This document shows positions 23,761 through 35,470 of a DNA stretch of 64,000 bases, piece by piece. The notes under the pieces are model-generated. The model ran no database searches and had not been told where the DNA came from. It saw only the letters and a list, made by a program, of their open reading frames with translations. Location of the stretch: positions 53,683,109 to 53,747,108 of the forward strand of contig NC_065920.1 in NCBI RefSeq assembly GCF_024586455.1, given 5' to 3'. Within the stretch, counting starts at the first letter, position 1. Each line of letters begins with the position of its first letter. The translations under genes were made by a program, and so were the position numbers. The DNA comes from Bactrocera neohumeralis. Taxonomy: Eukaryota; Arthropoda; Insecta; Diptera; Tephritidae.

Positions 23761-25779
23761 AGTTGTACACTGTCTTATCAATTTGTCCTTTTAACTGTGT
23801 CATATGCATAACTTTGTGATACATACATATATAAAAGTTATTTATTTTTTATTAATAACTTTAACAACATGCCGAACAACAGCAATGATTTTAAGGCTGA
23901 AAATATCAACTCTGTGTCTGTGAAAAAATCTCATTTTGCCACAGAGTTTCACGGCACATTGTGTTTGTCGAGAAAATGCCACAAACAGCTGAAACCACAA
24001 CAAAGAGCTTCCGTACTCTGGCAAAGAGCAAAAGTCCGTAATCAACTGTCAACAGCGAATTGGCAAAAAGTGAATTTTACATGTCAGTTGGTAAGCGTAA
24101 GCTGAGAATTCCGCAGTATGTAAGTTAAATGTAGGAATTTCATTTAATTTTCGTATAGACTTTCGAGTTAAATTGGTGGAGCTTAATGCTATTGACTTGA
24201 TTTATTGAGCTACTAGCGTTCGGTTTCTCAGCAAAAGCATGTGGACTTTAACGAATGCAAAATAGTGGCGAAATTACTTAGAAAATTGTCTGAAAAGCTA
24301 AATAAATCTTTGACTCGGTAAACTCAAGATTAGTTATGCGAACTTTGTAAATGGTTATATAGTCAATATTGGTTGGCTCTGGGGATCTCATTCATACCAG
24401 AGAACTTCAACGAGTCGGCTGATCATACACAACATTGTTGATTGCGTCAAGTGCCGACCAGCGTCAACTGATATGATGTAACCCGAAGAATCTATTCTTC
24501 GACAATCGCCTCTGATTCAAATTAGTTCTTTGCCGCCAGAGATCTCAGCCAGAGTGATGGATCAGTTATGGAGTATGAACAAAAATGTTTTACTCATTAC
24601 AGTTCTGTTATTCATACTAGTTGAAACTAAGTCCATGGATAAGTAACTTTAGAAAAATTGGGCTAAGTATAATCTCCTCGCTTCTTTACTACCATCATAG
24701 AAAATCTGTATAAATAAAACACTCTGTAGAGATTACTTTCCATTTTGTTCGCTAAATCGTGTTAACGGGTAATTGGATACTTATTAAAATAAAGTTGGAA
24801 TTTCGCAAAGAATTATTCTTGAAAGATGATGCTTTAGATATTCAGATGATGTTATCTCTAGAAATTTCATCTGCTGAGCATTTTCAAAAATCAGAATTTA
24901 AGAAGTTAACCGCCATATAATGTACTACTATCTTCTTAGGGTGTTCTTTCAGGAACACATAACATTCATTCCAATAGGGACTACCCACGAGAAGGACGTG
25001 ATTTTAAAATGAAATAAAACATTAAAATTTGTTTAAAATAGGTTCTATGAAAGAAATAAGGCCCGATGATGCATCTTAGACAATTTGCAAGCATTGTTGT
25101 TGAAATGACATATCTTACTGAACAAATTGACAAAATATGATAGAGATCCGTAAACAAACATGCTCGTCACGTGCTGTCAAAAACACGTCATCCCTACTGG
25201 CAGACTCAATTATTAGTTTAGGATCCTAAAATGCCTCATGAAAAGATTTATATATAAAAGTTCCATTTCTAAGTTTTTTATAGTCTTGGGATTCTGTTAA
25301 CAGCAATATAGTCCTTTCGATAGTTAATCGGACACTTCTTTGATAACTACGAATTAGTCAGCTGAAAGCGGTTAGTAAAATTCTTTTAAAAACAAAGTTA
25401 TTTTCAACTAATTATTTTTGGTATACTTTTTAATTGTACTTGAGAGTAAATTCTGGAGCATCGAGTGAATGTTTTAAATATAAAATTAGATGTACGAGTT
25501 ATACATATATACACATATGCTCAAAATATAATTTAAGACAAAGGTCTTGTAATTCTTCTGGACCGAATAGCAAAGCAAGGTCTTAATCGAAGAGGACTAG
25601 TCCGAGGCCTTTTATCTGCTGTCAAAAAACATTAATTTCTCAACAAGGTTTTTGGCAACTGTTATGACATCGCAATAACAAAACAGTAGTAGAGTAGGCG
25701 ATATGAATGGATTTTGAAGGAATTTTCATGTTTTCAGTTGTTCAAAATAAAATCTTTTCGCAGTTTGTAGTTCTGCTTT
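23761..25779. other. No recognisable element; one weak exon candidate
   Basis: Mostly unique AT-rich sequence. An ORF at 23869-24105 (78 codons) opens with a fair start context (AACAACATGCCG) and near its end has TTGGTAAGCG, which resembles a 5' splice donor. No domain is recognisable in it. The rest (24110-25780) shows no coding signal or repeat that I could support. Confidence 0.35.
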
Positions 25780-27010
25780 GGGAAATATTCTAAGTATATC
25801 CAATTTCGTGAAAATGTCCTGACAAGTAACAAAGTACACAAATGTGTGAAAATATTCTTAAATTCAGAACCAATTCACTTTTGTTCGATATGACCACCTT
25901 TTGCCTTAACTGTGGCCTTGAGACGGTCAAAAAACGAATAGCAAGCTGCCCGAATGTGACTTGCCGGTATTTTGGCCCACTCACGGACAATGGCTTTCTT
26001 CAGCATCTCGAGACTGGTGTATTTTTACTTCGGACCTTGCTCTCCAAAATGGCTCAGAGAGAATAATCCATTGTATTCGCATCTGGTGAATTCGAGAGCC
26101 ATTGTGTAGTCGTAATGAAGTTCGGAACGTTGTTTTTCAGCCATTCTTGGTTCACTCGCGCTTTGTGAGACGGTGCTGAGTCTTGTTGAAACGTCCATGG
26201 TTTGCAATTGAAATGATTGTTTGCACACGGCTTCAAAGCAGTCTCCAGAGCACTTTCCCGATAATATGTCGCATTTACTTTGACGCCAGGCTCGATGAAA
26301 ACAATTGCAGAGCGCCCATCTGTGGCCTAAACCATTATTTGTTGCGGGTGCTGCCTCCTGGTGGTCATCCGATGACTTAGATTATCGTATGAACGGTCGG
26401 TCAAGTAAACCCTATCGTTTTGAGAGTTTACGAATTGTTCAATTGGAAAATTTTTTTTGTCAGAAAACACAATGTTCGGAATTTGACCGCTTTCGGCCAA
26501 GCGAATCAACTGCTTCGCTCTCTCAAGTCTTATTTGTTGCTGCTTCGGTGTTAGATCATGGGCCTTTTGGAACTTGTAAGGCTTGACCTTGGGCTCATTT
26601 TTCAATATGCGTCGTATGCTGCGGTCGGATATTTTCAGTTCTTTAGCCATTTGATTGGCACTTCATCGTGGATTTCGCTCAAGTCGCTTCTTCACTTTCC
26701 GAACCATCTCACGTGACGTTGCAGTCTTTTGATGACCACCTCCATGGCGTTACACTTCGAGAGCCGGACCCTGTATGGCAGTTATTTGTAATAATAGTCC
26801 GATACCGGCTCCGAAAAATTAGCAGCTTCTTGTGGATAAAATTATGTGTGTAAAATTTCTGGTCGATAACTCAAATACTCAAAGTTCGAATAGTTCGCGT
26901 CTATATAGACAGAGACATAAACAAACGGACATGACTAAATCGCCTCAGCTCGTTACGCTGATCATTTGAATATATGTACCATACATACATATATATTTGT
27001 AAGAGTATTA
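25780..27010 (+). repeat. Mini-me/INE-1-like repeat, copy 2, split by a DD37D element
   Basis: Left arm: CCAATTTCGTGAAAATGTCC then TGACAAG at about 25799-25826, matching the module segment CCAAATTTCGTGAAGATATC. Right arm from 26774: TATGGCAGTTATTTGTAATA, then CCGATACCGGCTCCGAAAAA, AGCAGCTTCTTG, CAAATACTCAAAGTTCG and GACATGACTAAATCGCC, with a TA-rich end. The two arms read as one plus-strand repeat once 25829-26773 is removed. The right arm starts at the TA inside TATGGCAG, as expected for a TA-targeting element. Confidence 0.65.
25829..26773 (-). mobile_element. DD37D (maT-like) Tc1/mariner element, copy 1
   Basis: On the minus strand, frame 26650-26327 gives MAKELKISDRSIRRILKNEP, then KAHDLTPKQQQIRLERAKQL and NIVFSDKKNF with the first catalytic Asp kept at residue 64 (family FSDEK). 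The frame ends after QQIMV. The second region (26236-26054) reads WTFQQDSAPSHKARVNQEWL, then NNVPNFITTTQWLSNSPDAN and TMDYSL, giving 37 residues between the second and third Asp. About 280 bp of the N-terminal coding sequence is deleted compared with copy 2. The right terminal repeat GCCGGACCCTG ends at 26773 and is followed by TA; the left terminal repeat is missing. It is dead, with stops and frameshifts, and sits inside a mini-me-like repeat. Confidence 0.8.
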
Positions 27011-27545
27011 AAAACTCTTGGTAACTTAATATATCTTATTCAGAGTATTATATCTTTTATTTATTTCGATTCACTTACCTCCGGGGCAGTAGTGGTAGAT
27101 GATTGCCAAACAACCACAGACGCTTCTCACCGAACCATTTGTCCATAGACTCTGCGACCAAATTTGTGTTTGTAAAAAATGTTGTTGCAAAAGTTTTTAC
27201 AAATTAATAAAGAAAAATTCGCATTAAAAGTGTTAACAGCGTGTCATGAAATTTTTATTGGTTTGTTAAAATATTTATTTGTTTATGTAGAATCTTCACT
27301 TCACAACACTGTGCGGCAACACCATGTCGTAACAATAACAAACCGTGTTGTTGTCAAGCATTTTAAACTTTCACCATTTCCTCACACACATTCACATATA
27401 CACACGAATGTCAAAAAAATCGCGAACAAAATGCATTGCTGCCAACTGCAGTTAACACAGCAAGCACCATAAATATTTATATAAAATTCACAAAAGGAAA
27501 TGTTTTAGCAATTTAAATTTAATTTTCTTATTTTAAACACATTTT
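27011..27545. other. Non-coding, possible regulatory DNA
   Basis: No element or coding region recognised. Short CACACACATTCACA-type patch at 27380-27405. It leads into the GC-richer segment at 27557. Confidence 0.35.
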
Positions 27546-27556
27546 CGCGTTTTTAT

Positions 27557-27886
27557 TTGCAACTGAGCGGAAATTCGGTTTACGCAAGGGTTTCTCTTTG
27601 CGAAAAGCGTTTGAAAGGAAATGCGCACTGCACACGGTCTGCTGGCGCGGCAAGTGTTGGTGCGCTTGGTTGCACGCGGCGCGGCGCCTGGCAGCGCGTT
27701 AAGCGGCAGAAAAGCAAAAGTTTGTTTATTTCACCGAACGACGGTGTGGACAGGGTGCACGCGAAGGGGCGCGTGTGCGGTAATAACAATAGACAAAGCG
27801 GCGGTTGCTGCTGGCAACACGACAGTTGGGCGCGGGTTTGTTGTACAGCTGTTGTTGCTTTACATATTTTTGTTCTTTTTGGCTGA
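27557..27886 (+). other. GC- and CpG-rich segment with a 109-codon ORF, unassigned
   Basis: Between about 27590 and 27850 the base composition changes sharply from the AT-rich surroundings, with many CG dinucleotides (for example CGCGGCGCGGCGCC at about 27677). An ORF of 109 codons and an overlapping 100-codon ORF in another frame cross it, and both strands are open. That is what GC-rich sequence does by chance, so neither is supported as coding. No domain, signal peptide or coiled coil is seen. It could be a promoter or first exon of a host gene, or a fragment of foreign sequence. Confidence 0.3.
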
Positions 27887-27889
27887 TTT

Positions 27890-28611
27890 TTGTATCAAAA
27901 ATAAATTTTTTACATATTCATAAATATTTGTAACGGTTTTATGATTTTTGTGAATATTATGTGCAAGGGTACTTGCAACTGTTAATGTGTTTTTGTTGGC
28001 GGAAGTTTTGTATATTAAAAGTTTATAACTGTAGAAATATTTTCGTTAAAATAATAATTCTTTACTTTAAGCTGATGTCATCGGTTCTGCTATGAAAAAT
28101 ATTCTAAATTAGTTTGTTGTACTTAGAGAAGACAACGAGATGAGTATGACGAGATGAAATATTCACTTATTTATATCGGGTGACCATTGATGGATTTTTA
28201 AGAAACTCAAGAAACCTCTAAATCTTTAGTGGTTAGGAGTATTTAGAATAAAAAGTTATAATAAAAAATGACAATTGAAAAAAAATGCATTATATCATTG
28301 CATTTTATGAAAATAAAACGAGTCATATTTATGTTAAATAAGGTTTCCACTTGGTTTGATAGAAATTTGAAAAAATATTAAATTAATGGCTGCTTGAGTT
28401 GATCCACGATCAGCCGAAACTCCTTGCGGTGACCAACATTAATCCTTGGAAAATTTAATTTTGGAAAAATGTAGTTTTCTGATAATTAGTCCTTTTTATT
28501 TTTTTTTATCATTTAACAAAATGTCGCATTCGCGAAATATTTTTGCAGATTTTCGAGGAAAAACCAACATCTTATAAAAATTTACAATAAATCGAAATTG
28601 AAACAATTAAT
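27890..28611. other. No recognisable feature
   Basis: Very AT-rich, with no supported ORF or repeat. Confidence 0.45.
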
Positions 28612-28860
28612 AAGGGCTAAGTCCGGATACCACCGAACATTTTATACTTTTGTAACTTGCAGGAATCAAAGCCGGGAAAATACCTTCTGGACGGATATAT
28701 GAAAGATATTCAAAATTCGGATGTTCTCCATAAAATCTTGCGGTTTTATGTATTTGAAACTAAAATTCCAAGTTAAGATATTTTCCTAGATCTGAAAGTA
28801 TATTTAAAATAGCTGGTACTTCTAAAAATTTCTAAATCTAAAATTTCAAACAAAGCCGAC
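28612..28860 (+). repeat. Interspersed repeat with TTCGGG-type 5' end, copy 1
   Basis: Contains AAGGGCTAAGTCCGGATACC then ACCGAACATTTTATAC, a decayed form of the motif CTAAGTTCGGGTGCAACCGAA also seen at 54600 and (reversed) 63287. The motif has an imperfect inverted repeat (TTCGG...CCGAA). The mini-me-like copies begin with a related word, CTTCGGCTGCACCGAAGC. Sequence to about 28860 is assigned by continuity only. Confidence 0.45.
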
Positions 28861-29429
28861 ATTTTATTTTTTTATGATAAGACGATTTATTAATATATTG
28901 AAGCGGTGGGTAGTAGTTCATTCCATCTTATTTTGAAAAATAGTTATTTCTCATTGCAATATAAATAAAGACTTTTAGATTGGATTTAGTTCAAACTGCA
29001 GAATTCACAATGTTCTCGTATGTTAACGAAAAATTGTCAATGCCAACCCAGATTTCCACTTCACTCAATTAACATCAATTACAATGCCTTTTTGATCTCT
29101 TCTTGGAATGGTCGCATTCTAATTCATGGAAATTAGATGCTAAACATATTGCCGTTTTATCCATCTACTTGGCTAAAACTTACGTTAGTATAGGATAATC
29201 TAAAATAATTATCTCCTCTTTTAATTTTTTTTTATCTTAAATTAAGTTTTGAGGATTTCTCTTTCGCTTGGCACGATAGTACTGTAAGCGAAAAAGTTTT
29301 CCTTTTTTATTATTTCAAGAAGACAAACTGATGTGAAGTAGTTATCAAAAAAGTACTTTATTTTTTTTCCATTCACCTTTAGTCATAACACGACTCTTTC
29401 TCTAAGACTAAAGCCTTTGTACTTGTCTT
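28861..29429. other. No recognisable feature
   Basis: AT-rich; no supported coding or repeat signal. Confidence 0.4.
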
Positions 29430-30150
29430 TCAACTTTTCATCTTTGCCTTGATACACAGAGTTTTTTTTGCTCTATTGAACGTCTGTGATATACGTACAT
29501 CTAGAAAACCTGCAGTACAGATGTTCTTATTTCCCAATGCATCTTCTATCACGCTTGTTATACGATGTACTATGTACTTTGTCGATTGTGGAATGTTGAG
29601 ATCTAACTCCAAATTGGTGAATTGGTTTGAGACTCTATGTTTTCAACACTTCTGATAACAACAGCTTCAAGTAGCTTAGACAAAATAGACAACAATGAGA
29701 TTGGACGAGGCGTCACTTGTAATTTTCCCAAGTTTTTCTATCGATTTCGGACATCTTCCATGCCATTAGGATTTATCTGAAGTTTATTATCGCTGTAAGC
29801 TTTGTTAGTGCTTCGCACTTTGCTATAGATTTTTTACTACATCGTCAGTTATCAAGTCGGAAATTGAATCTAATTTTGATGAAATTTACTACTTAATTTT
29901 TTGTTGTTGGTTGAATTTTACTTTTACGTTGCGAAGCTTCTAGCTGCGGTTGGGTACAATGGAATATGAATGGACCGAATGTTTTAGCAAATTTCTTTGA
30001 AAACTTTAGCTTTTTCTTCATCGCTTTCTGCTCAGAATCCGTCGCCTTTCGAAGAGTAGGATTTGATGAAATTGGTTTTCTAATATTTTTAACAGCTTTC
30101 CAAAAGGGGCTGTCCGTGTTTTTGTTTAGTGCAAGTTTCTTGATATAAGT
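29430..30150 (-). pseudogene. Jockey-type reverse transcriptase, broken
   Basis: From 30148 the minus strand reads DSPFWKAVKNIRKPISSNP, then SEQKAMKKKLKFSKKFAKTF with GPF following. This is the linker before the RT in Jockey ORF2 (PLWKATK-x-IKRP, then SD-x-EKA-x-xFA-x-xL-x-x-VF). Next come fragments of WKMSEIDRKTWENYK and PLSLLSILSKLLEAVV (family WK-x-A-x-IIMIPKPGK, then YRPISLLP-x-LSK-x-FEKLL). Then IHQFGVRSQHSTIDKVH and the 60-codon frame 29612-29430 with EDALGNKNICTAGFLDVRIS and QTFNRA. The last is the catalytic box, normally AVFLDV-x-QAFDRVW: its first Asp is present, the Asp of AFD is Asn, and an insertion separates them. Frameshifts occur between blocks. No endonuclease or ORF1 was found. 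Confidence 0.75.
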
Positions 30151-32019
30151 TAAAATGTTTTGATTTTTGAATTGTTTGATTTTGTTGCTGAGACGCTAAG
30201 TTAAGGTAAGAAAAGTTGTTCAACGATTGATGAACAATAATTTTCTCGCTAGCAGACTTTAGGTATTTAACGGTATTTCAAATGCAAATGTCCTAAGGTT
30301 CGGCTACTTCGATTAAACTATTAAAATTTTGTTGAACGGAGCAAATATTTAGGATATTTATACAATTTTGCTTAAAATCTCAGTTTTTCGGCTTTTGTTT
30401 TTTAAACAAATCTGTCTTTGAAAATTGATTACCATGTGAAAGAGATAAATAATTGTTGAGTTGTGACTTGCTTCTTTTTAAGCGACAATTATTTTTTAGT
30501 GAAGAAGCCGTTTGATTTCAAAGTCTGACAAACACAAAAGCTCAGACATAAAGGCAAATGGAAATGGGGTTTCTACTTCATTTTCTCCCACAGAATTATG
30601 TTTTTTCACCAAGACTTCTCTCTAACTAGTTTGCCTAACTAGAAAAAGTAGGAATCCTTGCAAGGCATGCAAAAAAGTAAAAAAACTGCAAGTTGTTGTA
30701 CATTGTAATCTTTTCCACAACATTTCACTCTCGGTATTTGCCTCATAGTTGCCGGCACATAGTCTTTTTGCTGTCTTGCCTTCACACCTGCTGGCAGTGT
30801 TTATCCTAATCCTTTGCGCTTTTCACTTTTTTCTTTCTGCTCTTTGTTGCGTACTACTTTGTTTTGGCAGGATCAACACCTGTCTACTGCCGCAAGCACT
30901 GGAACTTTTTACGCTCCTTTGCCGCTAAATAAGTAAATTCATTTGATAGATATTTTATGCTGGAGTGTGTTTGCCGAGGTGCGCTCTTCACTTCTTTTTT
31001 GCTTTCGTTTTTCAGTTTTTGTTTACACCACTGTTTTGGCCAACTGTCCCGTATGTTGTTATGAATTTGTTAACAAATTTATTTGGACGTGCGGATAAGT
31101 GCTCACGTACGTTGAAATTTATGTTTGTTGCTCCCATATACATGCATTATAAAGGTGCATCTGCTAGTTTTCTCACGGTACCCAGCGAGAAACGTATGGA
31201 CGTAACGTAACGTTATAGTCGCTTGGACTGAACCATTTCTTCGGAGATTAGGTAAAAATTCTTTCCGAATTTCGTTAATATACTTTGACAATTAGAAAAG
31301 TCTCCTATACAAGGCTCGTTCAGTTTATGTGACAGCTATATACTAAAGTTGCCCGATATCATCGATTCCGACAAATTAGTAGACGTGTATCTCAAGAACT
31401 GAAAGACTAGTTGTTCACTCATATACTGAAAAGTATTCTTTTGTTATAAAACAATCATAATTAGAGGTGTTGATATGAAGTTATTATTTTCTGGACTTCT
31501 GAATAAATTTGATGTCATCTGAATGAGATTTTCGATCTATGCTTATTCCATACCTTAGAAATATTCTTTAATTGGTCAAAGTCATAGTGAAAAATATTTA
31601 GTGCATTACTCCCTTAAACTCTCAATTGCCAATGGAAAGTGAAATTATTATTTTCTTCTTTTCTTTGTAGAGATTCCTAGACGTCAAAAGTATATACTCG
31701 TAAATAGATAGAAATGAAGCTAAAAGATACTGCCTTCAGTAGTATATCTTCACATTAACAATAATCGCAGCGTTTGCTCGAGGGTTTTTCGACGATGTTT
31801 CGGCGGTTGCACAGGCAAAATTCGATAAACTGATGAACCTTATCAGCAGCACGGATTTGTTCACATAGGTCATAATATAGTGGTGTAATTTTAGTCCGAG
31901 TTAATTCACAATTGGCCTTTAGAAAGCCTGGCTGTGTGGTTATACAACCATTTTCCTATCTGTCTAGTAAATTTTATCCTTCAAAATGCATATGAAAGTG
32001 GAGTTTAGGTTAAGTTTAG
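30151..32019. other. No recognisable gene
   Basis: AT-rich with a more balanced region at 30700-31000 (TGCCGGCACATAG and similar). ORF 30965-31210 (81 codons) has a hydrophobic N-terminal stretch but no recognisable family. Part of 30151-30500 could be further decayed Jockey sequence, which I could not confirm. Confidence 0.35.
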
Positions 32020-32660
32020 GATAGACTGCACTAGCTGGCTATCACGCCATTCATACATCTACTGGTTCTTTGTCATGCCAGATGGATGTGCACTAATACG
32101 AGCTTAAGTCTACGTCGTACAGGACATCAACGCTTTTTGCGAATTTTAATTGCGATTTCATATCTAATTCTGATACTTCATTCACTCCCTTCAACTGCAA
32201 AGTTGCTAAATATCTCAGCTTAGTTCCTAAATCAGGTCGAACATTAACAGAGCAGGTATTCCAGCGCCCCTTTCATATCTACTTCCCTGTACTTTTTACA
32301 TGGCATGTCATCATCATTAATGATGTCCACGCGATTCACATGTGATGCCAGTAAGTTGTGACCTGTGACTAGGCAAACAACCTCCTCTAGTCTTTTAAAA
32401 ATCATGTGAGTTAAAAGCTGGCGTGTTTTTCTTCCACTCCATTGTACATGATTTTGGCCATTCTACATGTCCCTAAGGCATGCCATCTCAGATTGATCCG
32501 TCGGTCAGCCGTTCCGAAAGTTTTGTAGAGTATCCTTTTTAATGATTGGGTAGTTCCTGAAGTGGTTCTTTAGTCAAGCGAATGATACTTTTGGCAACCT
32601 GAACAGCTATTTTGTTCCCCGAAAGGCAAATAATGGAATGCAGAAGCCCGTAAGTACATT
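32020..32660 (-). pseudogene. Non-LTR retrotransposon C-terminus, family X copy 1
   Basis: Minus-strand reading from 32660: LRWHALGTCRMAKIMYNGVE, then RLEEVVCLVTGHNLLASHVN, then DDDMPCKKYREVDMKGALEY and LLC, with breaks. The pattern (VVCLVTGH, then C-x-KC-x-E-x-x-x-x-E-x-LEHLLC-x-CPAL) is the C-terminal Cys-His tail of RNase H-bearing non-LTR elements. Then LNFAKSVDVLYDV-like sequence and a 3' end reading CTATCCTAAACTTAACC. The same segments occur in order at 34295-34745 on the other strand. The RT domain is absent. Confidence 0.65.
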
Positions 32661-32894
32661 TTCGTCATTCTACGACTTGTAATATCTTCATACATATGCC
32701 TCTGTGACTTTTTTAATTACATCACATTGAAGTCACTGAAAACTTGTCTCATGCAAGTCGCCGATCTCACCCTATTAACGACGAGAACATCAACATTGTG
32801 TTGATATCAGAAAGATAGTAGAGAGTCTTAACTTGCTGCTACAGTCGGCTCAGCATATTTTGGTTAATGGGTATAAAGTGTATTAATGCTGGAT

Positions 32895-33245
32895 TCGTAC
32901 CAAAAAACCTCTATCTTTTGCAAAAACGACGTCGAGTAGAGGTCGGGAAAGAAATGTTTGACAATGTAGATAAGGATCTGATATTCATCAAATGTCTTAA
33001 TTGGTGATGAGACATGATTTTATGAATATGAAGTCGAAACTATCCAACAATTTAGCGAAAGCCGAACCAAAAATGAGTCGAACCCGAAAAAAAGAATTGC
33101 TGAAGGCACCGAGGGCCATCCTCGCTGAAAAATAATTTATTAAAATTGGGTAAGGCGTTGGAATGCTTATATTGGGTCAAAAGAAGCCTGTTTTGAAGGC
33201 GTTAATAAAGAGTTATATTAAAATACGTGAAAATGGAGTCAGTCG
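32895..33245 (+). pseudogene. Mariner fragment with internal deletion
   Basis: Reads VPKNLYLLQKRRRVEVGKEM and FDNVDKDLIFIK, which match the WVPK-x-L-x-x-x-QK-x-RR segment and helix leading to the first catalytic box. The box itself is shifted (GDET, stop, FYEYEVETIQQFSESRTKNE), and NPKKRIAEGTE follows. A deletion then joins NWVRRWNAYIGSKEACFEGV, the mariner C-terminal W-x-RRW-x-x-CI-x-x-KG-x-YFEGD. The whole second half of the catalytic domain is gone. Confidence 0.7.
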
Positions 33246-34294
33246 GCTAAGTTTATTTAGAATATAGTACAACTAGCTAAGACTAGCTGAAAAAGTATTA
33301 TATACCACGAAAAAAAAATTTCAAATGCTTAAATCGTCGACTATAATTTCCTACTGGTCTCTCTGTAAGCACCCCAGCATTTATTGTGGTTTTATGAAAA
33401 ACTTTTCATTTTTCCGAAAGTGTGTGGTACGTGGCGTAGTTTGTTCACGCTCACGTAGTTGTATGGTTTAAGGGATTTTTAAATGTTGCAACAATAAAAG
33501 TCACATAAATATGCATGCAACTTGCAACTTTTGTGCGCACATGTGCACTCTGACACCACACAGTACGCTTGCCACTTTCCGCTGGTTGCCTTCCAACTAA
33601 GCTTTTGTAGCAATTTCTCAACCAGCGCAAGCGAGTGAATTCAGATTTTTGCTCACACGTTCATTTTGTTTTTGTTTTTTTGTTGTTGTTGGTTTGAAAT
33701 AATTTCCGCGCTTTGTTTGTGTCTTGTTGTTTTGCAGCTACGCTTACTTCAGAAGAGCATCCATTGTAATTGTGCTTATACTTTGGCTACGCAGTGTATA
33801 CATTTGCATGAGGTGCTTCAACAGCAGGGCTTATGCTCAAAGTTTATGTAGAAAATTTATTATTTTCCGTGTTTCCAGTTTTTTGTCGGTGATTAAGAAT
33901 TTCAAATAGGATTTTACGTACTCGTGCTTCTTTTGTGCTCTTCTACGGTAACAGCAATGAAAGCTGCGGTGTGCTCTGTGCTTGTAATAATTTTTCACTT
34001 TTCATATGTGTAACGGTAAAATATTTAAGTTGTACAATTTGTTGCTTGCATTTGTCCAAACTTATAAGTTTTGTTGTCACACGTGTGGTGAAATTCACTT
34101 ACAAATTTTTGATTATGTTTTTGAATAATTATCCTCAGGCTATTTCGTAAGGATTTGCTTAGAGTTTGTATTACAAGACAAAAATATTTTTTGAATTTTA
34201 TGTTCATTGCTTGGCAATATGATAATGGCGTGTCAGTTTCTTTTTAAGGATCGGGGTCTCAAAATTTCGGAGTTGTATAGAAAGTAAATTACGA
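33246..34294. other. No recognisable feature
   Basis: Includes TTTTTGTTGTTGTTGG at 33675 and T-rich low-complexity ORFs at 33666-34150. Nothing codes for a domain I recognise; balanced composition at 33480-33620 resembles fly non-coding DNA. Confidence 0.4.
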
Positions 34295-34745
34295 ATTTTT
34301 CGAAAGAGCTGAGAGACGAATCAGGGTGAGGTGGAATGCCTTGTGACACTCAGCTGAATCAGCAAACAAGATTTATACTCACACGAGCTTGAAAAGACTA
34401 ATGGACGGTTGTTAGACTGGTCACAGGTCACAACGGCATCGCATGCATTTCGTATGGGCAACATTAACGATGACACATGCTGAAAGTGCAGGGAAGTAGG
34501 CATGAGGGAGGTGCTGGAGCACCTCGTCTGCTTATGTTCGGCCTTATATAGAACTCGGCTTAGATAACTAGGAGCTTTGCAGTTCAAGGGATTGGGATGG
34601 AGCATCAAAATTAGATATCAAGAATCTATTAAACTTCGCAAAAAACGTTGACGTCCTGCACGACTTCGGCTCCAGTTTGAATTTATAATGAACCTTTGTC
34701 TGGCATTACAAAGGAGCCAGAGTAACATAGCCTAAGCTAAACCAC
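34295..34745 (+). pseudogene. Non-LTR retrotransposon C-terminus, family X copy 2
   Basis: Translation gives RIRVRWNAL and a stop, then HTSLKRLMDGC, a stop and TGHRSQ. Then HAFRMGNINDDTC, a stop, KCREVGMREVLEHLVCLCSA and LYRTRLR. The last part is the Cys-His tail C-x-x-C-x(10)-EH-x-VC-x-C, with its second residue after the first Cys turned into TGA. LNFAKNVDVLHDFGSSLN follows, then a 3' end AACATAGCCTAAGCTAAACC comparable to that of copy 1. Stops and frameshifts show decay. The element's host-derived 3' boundary probably lies at about 34745. Confidence 0.7.
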
Positions 34746-34912
34746 GAAAAAATGGAAATTGGTAATAAAATTAATATTAATTGAATATTGAATCAACCGT
34801 AAAATAAGTTTGGAGTCACGTTCAGAAACGCTTAGTGAAGGCTTATTGAAGGTTATTATTCGGGGAGTTTCATACTTTATTCCAACGATGAGTTCCCTTT
34901 GTTCATGGAGAC

Positions 34913-35470
34913 TTTTATAAATTCATTCATATATCCCGACCAGGGTATAACACATAAGTCTGATACGAAGTGTGTAACATTCAGAAAGAAGAGACGGAGA
35001 CCCTGTAAATTATATATAGTACATATGTGTATACATGATTAACATGATGAGCTGAGTTCTGTTGCTATGAAAAAGGTAGAACCATTAACCGAATCTGCAA
35101 TAGTAAATGGTGCTTCAATATATTCGTACGCTTGTAGAATAGTAAAATAAACTCCTAGAAGAACAGTAAAAAATACTCAGTCATATATCGCTCATTTGCT
35201 TCAAGACCGGCATAAGTCAAAAAAATCGATTTGCCAGAAAACGCGTTAAAAGTTTTCAACTGACTTTCGAGAACCTTACACGGAAAACAGAAAAAACTCA
35301 TATTCTATTCTCAATATCTTTATTATTGGCGGACACTTTATATTTTCGGTTTCCGCCATAAGAGGGAATACGTTACCAAGTTTCATCATGATATCTCAAT
35401 TTTACTCAAGTTCACTCAACATGGACGGACAACAGACATCGGATTTGATATAACGAACAATATATAACTG
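34913..35470 (-). repeat. Mini-me/INE-1-like repeat, copy 3
   Basis: Starts TATCCCGACCAGGGTATAAC (the terminal palindrome, imperfect), then TGTGTAACATTCAGAAAGAA, GAGACCCTGTAAATTATATA and CATGATGAGCTGAGTTC, all in the family order on the minus strand. After about 35100 the match is weaker; ACGGACAACAGACATCGG near 35434 may be a remnant of the GTCY tract. Confidence 0.55.

Noticed and set aside
32020..32045. CCTAAACTTAACCTAAAC as telomere-like repeat
   Set aside because: It is a short 3' end of a retroelement, also seen in altered form at 34730; the repeats are too few and irregular for telomeric DNA.
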